Of a DNA stretch of 64,000 nt, positions 58,538-64,000 are shown piece by piece (position 1 is the stretch's first letter; every line of letters begins with the position of its first letter). The notes under the pieces were generated by a model that had not been told where the DNA came from, did no database searches, and worked only from the letters and a program-made list of their open reading frames with translations. The DNA comes from Butyricicoccus_A sp963588905. GTDB lineage: Bacteria > Bacillota > Clostridia > Oscillospirales > Butyricicoccaceae. The stretch lies in NCBI GenBank assembly GCA_963588905.1, contig CAVAJF010000013.1, positions 76,255-140,254 of the forward strand. Direction: 5' to 3'. The position numbers and the translations under genes were made by a program.

Positions 58538-61270
58538 TTATGAATTTCTCAGAAGTGAATCATCGTTAAGCATTGCCCCCTCCAAAGATTCTCCAAAATC
58601 TGTATACTGGTCATTGCTTTCTTTCATTTCTTCACTTATTGTATTGCCATTCATCGTAATCTTATAAATTTCTTCAACTGTTCCTCCAAGTCCCCTCACT
58701 CGATACAGTTGCCCATCCTCTGTCACTAACACAGAATGTGTAAAACCAATGGTATCCAAATATTTCGATTTTCTATTTGAAATTGTATACACTCTCATCT
58801 GATAATTCGCTTCACTAGTTCCTATTTGAACAAATAATTCTTTCTTCCCATCACCATTTAAATCATATAAATAGTACCATGCATATTCATCACCATACTC
58901 TGACAATGCATCTTCTACATTTTGATGATATGCATCATAATATTCTGGCTCTGCCGGAGCATTTTCCAATTTCGATTTTTGCAGCAAATTCAACGGAGTC
59001 AACAACGTATCACCAGACAAAACTGTTCCCGTATAATAAAATTCTTCGCAATAGCTTTTGAACTCTTCATTCTCAATTTTGTCTACACTCGAAAAATGCA
59101 CTGTTAGTGATTCTGTATTGCCTTCAACATCTGGTTCATGCAAAATGATGTCATTGCCTTTGATTTCAAACGTACCTCTTTGCTGATTAACTTTTCCAGT
59201 TTTATACAAGCCATTATCAGCAATCGAATACGCAATATCGTAATATGTACCATCTTCTTTAAATTTAACAACAGATTCTTCCGCCGCCGCTAGGTACTGC
59301 CAATATCCATCGGTCAATTTTTCAAGTAACTCTCGATTATTTATGATACTTACGCATTCAACCAAAGTTGCATTATTCTCCACATTGGCTTTTTCGCATT
59401 TATCCAGAGCATCCTGCGTAACACCCGTAAGACCAACTGACAGCACAGCCATCATCTCTTGCAGTTCATTGCAGTCCCGTAAAATCCCTAGCATCATCTT
59501 ATCGTATCTTTTCGACTCCGATTTTTTTACCGGTTGATAAAAGGTTACAATGTCTTGTCTAGCTAAATAATACGAACGCAAACGAATCCACTCTAACTGA
59601 CGATATGTGTCTAAATCGTTCTCATGCTGAATATAAGCATCAACAATTTGATTAGAATCGTATTCTAATAACATCATATAAGTACCATAATGAAGAGCAT
59701 CCAACGCAGTCCATTTACCTCCGGATTTTTTATCCGCATGTAATTCCAGCATGTCCCACGTAACGGAAACAAGTTGCAACTCCATCAAGACGTCTGATGC
59801 AAATTTGCTGAATATCCTTCCTGCACTTTCTCCAGCCGCAGCGGAAATAGTTCCATTCTTTACTTCCTGTAGAATTGCATCCAAAAGCTCATCATTTTGA
59901 AATGGATTTGTATCTTTGTTGCTATATAATTTCGTCTTGTCTTCAATCTGGTCAATCATTTTTGAACTCATCGCAGTATTTTTTAAATTTCGATAATATT
60001 GAATATACTTTTGTACTGAATCTACATATATTTTTTGCGAGGAAGAAATTTCATGTGTAAGTATGCAATATTCCGCAAAACCGCTAAAAGCAATAGATGC
60101 CACCATTCCCGTGTTTTCTAATGCTTCAACTTTTGTCATTATAGAACGGCTCTTTCCCATCTCTTTTCCGACATCACAATAAGCGTTAACATATTCATTC
60201 AATGAAATGGATCCCGTGGGCTTTGCTAACGTTTTCTTCGCTTCTGCCCACTTTTTTACCTTTGGACGTAGATTATCTTTTATATCATCTTTCTTTATAT
60301 CTTTAAGAATAGCATCAAATGTACTATTCATGGTTAGACCATCTGCACCACAGGCTAGAAATGTGCCCAATTCATTTAAATCATCTTGTGAATTTGTGCA
60401 AAGCTCTACTGTCAGTTCATCAGATTCCCTTGATGTATCACTCGGCCATGCCTGTTTAACCATTTCCCAGTCTAAATTCACCGTGCCTTGAAATAATGAT
60501 TTAACTTTTCTATAGAAGTTATCATAACCAGATGCTAAATTATAATTGAATTGTCCAAGCCCTCCATCTTCGGCAATATCAAAGCTGTATCTCTCATTCA
60601 GTCCATTGCTGCTATGTAATATATCTACAACCGTATTTTGACAAGGATATAAAACTATCGTATCCTCATCCATACAATAATAACTGTCAATTAAGTTTAA
60701 AAACATCGTAAAAGGAACATAAATCGTTCCATCTTTTTCAACAACATTTGCTCCCAAATCCGCATTCAAATCTCCCATATATCTTGAATACGCATATGCT
60801 TGTTCGGAACCTGTACGCAAGAAAAAGATTATTGGTGAATCATACGTTTTGCGTATACGCAATTCTTTTCCTCCAGAAAAATCACGAAACGCTTTTGCAT
60901 ATCCGGCAAGCATTTTTCCCATCTCTGGAATATCTTTAATATTCATATCAGCACCATTGATATGCACACTGTCTGCATTTTCCGCCTGCCAGAGAAATCC
61001 CTGTTCGCCATCTCGTACATCGTAAACAAAATGTAATTTGTCGCATAACCAATCCACATCCACGAGAAGCGTTTCATTCTGCACTAAAACATTTATTCTT
61101 TCTTCCGCTCCATCTTGTTCATATCCGCCTTTTTCACCAAACTTCATGGTTCGTACTGAAACGCGACCCTCTTGTGCTTCTTCATCTGTCGCCTGCACTT
61201 TGACCGGACACACAGAAACCAGTAACGCAACAATTAAGAATAAAGAAATACCTCTTTTCCATATCTTCAT
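58538..61270 (-). CDS. Large secreted protein, AT-rich gene
   Basis: A 910-residue exported protein with a clear signal peptide (RGISLFLIVALLVSVCPVKVQA). Residues about 55-215 resemble the copper-amine-oxidase N-terminal-like (stalk) domain common in clostridial surface proteins (VLVQNETLLVDVDWLCDKLHF and IYVPFTMFLNLI). A long helical middle of some 500 residues is unlike anything I know. Near the C-terminus DLNGDGKKELFVQIG is an FG-GAP/calcium-loop-like repeat, and EEIYKITMNGNTISEE follows. Base composition is clearly AT-richer than the neighbours. No catalytic motif is seen. Confidence 0.8.
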   Translation of the reverse strand: MKIWKRGISLFLIVALLVSVCPVKVQATDEEAQEGRVSVRTMKFGEKGGYEQDGAEERINVLVQNETLLVDVDWLCDKLHFVYDVRDGEQGFLWQAENADSVHINGADMNIKDIPEMGKMLAGYAKAFRDFSGGKELRIRKTYDSPIIFFLRTGSEQAYAYSRYMGDLNADLGANVVEKDGTIYVPFTMFLNLIDSYYCMDEDTIVLYPCQNTVVDILHSSNGLNERYSFDIAEDGGLGQFNYNLASGYDNFYRKVKSLFQGTVNLDWEMVKQAWPSDTSRESDELTVELCTNSQDDLNELGTFLACGADGLTMNSTFDAILKDIKKDDIKDNLRPKVKKWAEAKKTLAKPTGSISLNEYVNAYCDVGKEMGKSRSIMTKVEALENTGMVASIAFSGFAEYCILTHEISSSQKIYVDSVQKYIQYYRNLKNTAMSSKMIDQIEDKTKLYSNKDTNPFQNDELLDAILQEVKNGTISAAAGESAGRIFSKFASDVLMELQLVSVTWDMLELHADKKSGGKWTALDALHYGTYMMLLEYDSNQIVDAYIQHENDLDTYRQLEWIRLRSYYLARQDIVTFYQPVKKSESKRYDKMMLGILRDCNELQEMMAVLSVGLTGVTQDALDKCEKANVENNATLVECVSIINNRELLEKLTDGYWQYLAAAEESVVKFKEDGTYYDIAYSIADNGLYKTGKVNQQRGTFEIKGNDIILHEPDVEGNTESLTVHFSSVDKIENEEFKSYCEEFYYTGTVLSGDTLLTPLNLLQKSKLENAPAEPEYYDAYHQNVEDALSEYGDEYAWYYLYDLNGDGKKELFVQIGTSEANYQMRVYTISNRKSKYLDTIGFTHSVLVTEDGQLYRVRGLGGTVEEIYKITMNGNTISEEMKESNDQYTDFGESLEGAMLNDDSLLRNS

Positions 61271-61276
61271 TTTATA

Positions 61277-61861
61277 TCAATCCCCTTCGTTCATCTGACC
61301 CATTTCGTCAATAACCTTCATATATAATTCCGTCAAAGCAGAATTCATTCCTCCATTGACAGCGTCCTGATACTTAACAGAGTTCGTATCTATAACCAAC
61401 TTTCCGTCCTCGTATGTAGCTGGAACTTCAACCTCAACTGTACGCTTTGCACAATCTTCGCTCTTTGCATACGCCAAAATATTTTCGTACAATTCTTTCG
61501 TTTCCAGTTTATTTAACTCATCAACGTTGTTCATCATGTAGCTGTATACATCCGGCGCTGTGATCTCGCAAACTACAGTCTGGTCATTTTTCTTATATTT
61601 TCCTTTTACTTGAACATCTGCCATAGATGCAATCTGTGCGTCAAGATCGTAATTTGTCTCGCTTTCTTCCTTCTCGTTCTTTTCGCCAAACAAGATTTCA
61701 TTCACAATTGCATCCTCTTGTTCAGTCGACATCGATTCCGCTTCAACTTGTGGGCTTACAACAACGTCTACATTTCCTACAAAATGAGAATACAGATAGT
61801 ATCCTCCTAGTCCTATCACAGCTATCACAACAATCGCCGCTATTCCTTTTCCTTTCTTCAT
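61277..61861 (-). CDS. Membrane-anchored exported protein, unknown
   Basis: A 194-residue protein with one N-terminal membrane helix (GIAAIVVIAVIGLGGYYLYSHFV), a Glu-rich linker and an outer domain of about 120 residues (ADVQVKGKYKKNDQTVVCEITAPDVYSYM). AAGGAGG precedes the ATG. It is AT-rich and lies 6 nt upstream of the large secreted protein gene, so they form a two-gene operon. The pattern is common in clostridial surface proteins of unknown role. Confidence 0.75.
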   Translation of the reverse strand: MKKGKGIAAIVVIAVIGLGGYYLYSHFVGNVDVVVSPQVEAESMSTEQEDAIVNEILFGEKNEKEESETNYDLDAQIASMADVQVKGKYKKNDQTVVCEITAPDVYSYMMNNVDELNKLETKELYENILAYAKSEDCAKRTVEVEVPATYEDGKLVIDTNSVKYQDAVNGGMNSALTELYMKVIDEMGQMNEGD

Positions 61862-61950
61862 TTTTTGCCTCCTTTTTTCATTTATAATTTATTATACTTG
61901 AACTCTTCAAAAAAATCATTCACATAGATTCATTTTTGACATTTTTTTCA

Positions 61951-61986
61951 AGAAAAAAAGAGCTTTCCTCGCGGAAAGCTCTTTTC
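61951..61986. terminator. Terminator of CPBP-tadA
   Basis: AAGAGCTTTCC (61958-61968) pairs with GGAAAGCTCTT (61973-61983), followed on the minus strand by TTTTTTTCTTG. Confidence 0.9.
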
Positions 61987-62496
61987 TTATCCCTGTGTAT
62001 TTTCCTGTTCCAAAAGCCGCTGCATTTTCCGTTGTTCCTTGCGCTTTTTGCGCAAATCTCGAAAGAAATCCGTCAAAATACCGGAGCACTGCTCTTTCAT
62101 CAGACCTTTTACAATTTCTGGCTTATGATTATACGCGACATCAAACAAATTGATTAAGCTGCCGCAGGAACCCGCCTTGCTGTCATCTGCGCCGTAATAC
62201 ACCGTGCGAATGCGCGCATTGATAATCGCGCCGGCGCACATGGGGCACGGCTCCAGCGTCACATACAAATCGCATTTGTGCAGCCGCCAGCCGCCCAGTT
62301 TTTTACACGCCTTTCCAATCGCCTCAATCTCTGCATGAGAGAGGGCTGTCTTTTTTGTCTCGCGCCGATTTCTGCCCCGTCCGACAATCTTTCCGTCACA
62401 CACAATGACACAGCCAACCGGCACTTCGCCTTCTTCTGCCGATTTCTGCGCCAGCTTGAGGGCTGCTTTCATAAACTTTTCCTGTTCTGTCTGCAT
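61987..62496 (-). CDS. tadA: tRNA-specific adenosine deaminase
   Basis: Converts adenosine-34 of tRNA-Arg to inosine; 169 residues. The zinc site is HAE in LSHAEIEAIGKACKKLGG plus PCPMCAGAI; GAGDD-like YYGADDSKAGSCGSL and the C-terminal basic helix (FFRDLRKKRKEQRK) match. The start (62496) directly follows the CPBP stop codon (TAAATG). Confidence 0.94.
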   Translation of the reverse strand: MQTEQEKFMKAALKLAQKSAEEGEVPVGCVIVCDGKIVGRGRNRRETKKTALSHAEIEAIGKACKKLGGWRLHKCDLYVTLEPCPMCAGAIINARIRTVYYGADDSKAGSCGSLINLFDVAYNHKPEIVKGLMKEQCSGILTDFFRDLRKKRKEQRKMQRLLEQENTQG

Positions 62497-63438
62497 TTAC
62501 AGCACCTCCAAATTGCCGGAAATAAAATAAATCGTCAGTGCGAGGACAATCCATACCGGAACACTGGTCAAAATTGTCAGGGTCATTCGCCCCGGTGTCA
62601 AAACGCTGCGAATGCCAAACGTGCCGTCCCAAATCGGTTTCCATTCTCTGCGCCGCACAAACAAAATCACACCGGCAGCGCCGAGAAACAGCTCCAGCAG
62701 ATTGACCGGCACGGCGACAATGGCACCAATCGTATGATTGTATGCATAACTTGCATTGATGAGAATATACACGCTGTTGACGGCAAAATGCGCCACCATA
62801 GATGGCAGCAGCGAGCCATATCGACGGCGAATATATCCGCCAATCACGCCAAATCCGCACGCCAGCGGAAAAATCTCCAAGCTGTCATGCGCCAGCCAAA
62901 AGCACACCGCCGTGAACGCAATCGCGCCCCACGTTCCCATTGACCGCACAGCGGTGTTGAGAAAAAATCCGCGATAGCACAGCTCTTCGACAATCGGCGG
63001 CACAATTGCCGTGGCGAGAAACTGTATAAGCAGTGCCTCACCGCTGTCCGGCAAGACATAGGCAGAAGATGGTTCTGTCAGCCCATACTGATTGAGAACG
63101 CTCTCTATGCCAACGCCCAGCCAACCGGCAACAATCGACCAGCCCAGCGTCAGCCCTAACGTCATGAGATATACTTCTGCACTCGGCTTTCCTCGTCCCA
63201 TCAAATCACGAAAAGACATGCCGGACAATCTTGCACCGACAGCGAACGGAATGGCAAAGATCAGCAAATAGGTCAGCATATCCTCCATTTCATAGAGAAA
63301 CGAGCCTTCTGCCGCCTGTGGAAACAGCGGCATGATCGGATACAGCAGACAATTGATCGCCATCTCCGCAAGAGTCGTCAGTGCGATAATATCCGCACTG
63401 CGGCGCACACGCCACGTTTCTGATGGAATTCCGTTCAT
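62497..63438 (-). CDS. CPBP family intramembrane metalloprotease
   Basis: A 313-residue membrane protein with about eight helices. The CPBP/Abi motifs are complete: EELCYRGFFLN (EExxxR), the histidine in CFWLAHDSLEIF and the last in PSMVAHFAVNSVYIL. Such proteases cut membrane proteins or protect against bacteriocins made by the cell, among other roles. AAGGAGG precedes ATG 63438. Its gene lies 160 nt downstream of a tandem peptide-gene array. Confidence 0.9.
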   Translation of the reverse strand: MNGIPSETWRVRRSADIIALTTLAEMAINCLLYPIMPLFPQAAEGSFLYEMEDMLTYLLIFAIPFAVGARLSGMSFRDLMGRGKPSAEVYLMTLGLTLGWSIVAGWLGVGIESVLNQYGLTEPSSAYVLPDSGEALLIQFLATAIVPPIVEELCYRGFFLNTAVRSMGTWGAIAFTAVCFWLAHDSLEIFPLACGFGVIGGYIRRRYGSLLPSMVAHFAVNSVYILINASYAYNHTIGAIVAVPVNLLELFLGAAGVILFVRRREWKPIWDGTFGIRSVLTPGRMTLTILTSVPVWIVLALTIYFISGNLEVL

Positions 63439-63470
63439 GAACACCGCCTCCTTCTCATTCACGTGTTTTC

Positions 63471-63499
63471 ATCATACCACAAACCCTATATTCTGTCAT
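63471..63499 (-). promoter_or_regulatory. SigA promoter of CPBP-tadA
   Basis: ATGACA (63494-63499), 17 nt, TATGAT (63471-63476) on the minus strand. Confidence 0.7.
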
Positions 63500-63518
63500 G
63501 GTTTTTACCAAAATTGAC

Positions 63519-63570
63519 GAAAAAAAGCAGCATCTCTGCCGCCCGTACGTCGGTATTGTCGAGATGCTGC
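63519..63570 (-). terminator. Terminator of the tandem peptide genes
   Basis: GCAGCATCTC (63527-63536) pairs perfectly with GAGATGCTGC (63561-63570), followed on the minus strand by TTTTTTT. It ends the array. Confidence 0.92.
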
Positions 63571-63599
63571 GATTCTTTTGTATGGATAGCTTATTGTGC

Positions 63600-63692
63600 T
63601 TAGTGACGCTTCTTAGCGCGTGCTACGCACTCAATCTTCTCGCCGTTCAGCTCCATCATTCTTGCTCTTGCCAGTTCTCCAAAGAATCCCAT
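63600..63692 (-). CDS. Tandem 30-residue peptide, copy 1
   Basis: A small ORF read from the sequence: 30 residues beginning MGFFGELARARMMELNGEKI, then a variable ECV and a basic end (ARAKKRH). AAGGAGG lies eight nt before the ATG. It differs from copies 2 and 3 mainly at Thr8 to Ala, Ser16 to Asn and residues 21-23. This copy is the most diverged, and the only one with a cysteine. It is the last before the terminator. Unknown family; its repetition with conserved N-terminus argues that it is translated. Confidence 0.8.
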   Translation of the reverse strand: MGFFGELARARMMELNGEKIECVARAKKRH

Positions 63693-63761
63693 GATTTGTT
63701 CCTCCTTTATCTATACTATGTTGCAGTTGGTTTTGTATTTAGCAGGATGTGTTCTGTATGA

Positions 63762-63854
63762 TTAGTGGTTCTTCTTAGCGCGTGCTGCGTATGCAATCTT
63801 CTCGCCAGACAGCTCCATCATTCTTGCTCTTGTCAGTTCTCCAAAGAATCCCAT
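63762..63854 (-). CDS. Tandem 30-residue peptide, copy 2
   Basis: 30 residues, MGFFGELTRARMMELSGEKI followed by AYAARAKKNH. GGGAGGAACG lies before the ATG. It is separated from copy 1 by 69 nt. The pattern of hydrophobic (Phe3, Phe4, Leu7, Met12, Met13, Leu15, Ile20) and charged residues suggests an amphipathic helix with a basic C-terminus. No signal peptide, no GG leader and no cysteines. Confidence 0.82.
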   Translation of the reverse strand: MGFFGELTRARMMELSGEKIAYAARAKKNH

Positions 63855-63899
63855 GATTCGTTCCTCCCTATATATTCCGTATATCGTATGTCTTTCGAC

Positions 63900-63992
63900 T
63901 TAGTGGTTCTTCTTAGCGCGTGCTGCGAATGCGATCTTCTCGCCGGACAGCTCCATCATTCTTGCTCTTGTCAGTTCTCCAAAGAATCCCAT
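63900..63992 (-). CDS. Tandem 30-residue peptide, copy 3
   Basis: 30 residues, identical to copy 2 except Tyr22 to Phe (AFAARAKKNH). Separated from copy 2 by 45 nt. Its ribosome binding site is mostly beyond the right edge, so further copies or the promoter lie outside the window. Confidence 0.82.
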   Translation of the reverse strand: MGFFGELTRARMMELSGEKIAFAARAKKNH

Positions 63993-64000
63993 GATTCGTT

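Overview
The window looks like a chromosomal segment of a spore-forming clostridial Firmicute of moderate GC content. It has strong AGGAGG ribosome binding sites, TTGACA/TATAAT promoters, a zinc-type S14, SpoIIE, DegV, an L7Ae-like YlxQ and an uninterrupted S10-spc-alpha ribosomal operon. An Oscillospirales member such as a Butyricicoccaceae or Ruminococcaceae species is my best guess from gene content, but no marker here fixes the genus. Most genes lie on the minus strand.

Layout. Positions 1-2550: end of a radical SAM gene, an acidic membrane-anchored protein and a plus-strand aromatic-acid-exporter-like membrane protein. 2565-6349: glycolytic cluster pgk-tpiA-gpmI. 6513-7891: trmL-degV. 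8081-16234: the translation and transcription operon rimP-nusA-ylxR-ylxQ-infB-rbfA-nrnA-truB-ribF. 16363-17790: a polysaccharide flippase. 17954-33532: rpsJ to rplQ, 31 genes in one direction with secY, adk, map, infA and rpoA embedded. A structured leader or separate RNA (33630-33862) lies upstream of rpsJ. 34027-37182: dusB, a fused sigma/anti-sigma protein, a DedA protein and a small membrane protein. 37321-39636: spoIIE. 39764-43018: a fumarate reductase/succinate dehydrogenase operon whose first gene carries an isolated flavinylation-like SGAT motif. 43084-43317: tRNA-Met, tRNA-Glu and tRNA-Val. 43484-50791: a transglutaminase-like protein, prmA, a degenerate homocysteine-methyltransferase-like protein, argS, a DUF1934 protein, murI and ddl. 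50792-52635: a gene-poor stretch with two divergent promoters. One drives ddl-murI. The other drives a transcript of about 1.3 kb with no normal ORF, carrying six imperfect SD-ATG repeat modules and ending at a good terminator. 52636-58481: rnr, an LCP ligase, a sugar nucleotidyltransferase operon, secG and a small membrane protein. 58538-61861: two AT-rich genes for secreted or membrane-anchored proteins, probably acquired. 61987-63438: CPBP protease and tadA. 63600 to the window edge: three tandem, nearly identical genes for 30-residue peptides, each with its own ribosome binding site.

The window is therefore mostly core growth machinery (glycolysis, translation, protein export, wall precursors, tRNA modification). 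The two most unusual items are the tandem 30-residue peptide genes at the right edge and the repeat-bearing non-coding transcript at 51250-52528. Next are the structured RNA before the S10 operon, the sigma/anti-sigma fusion, and the fumarate reductase that lacks its covalent-FAD histidine and sits beside an SGAT-motif protein.
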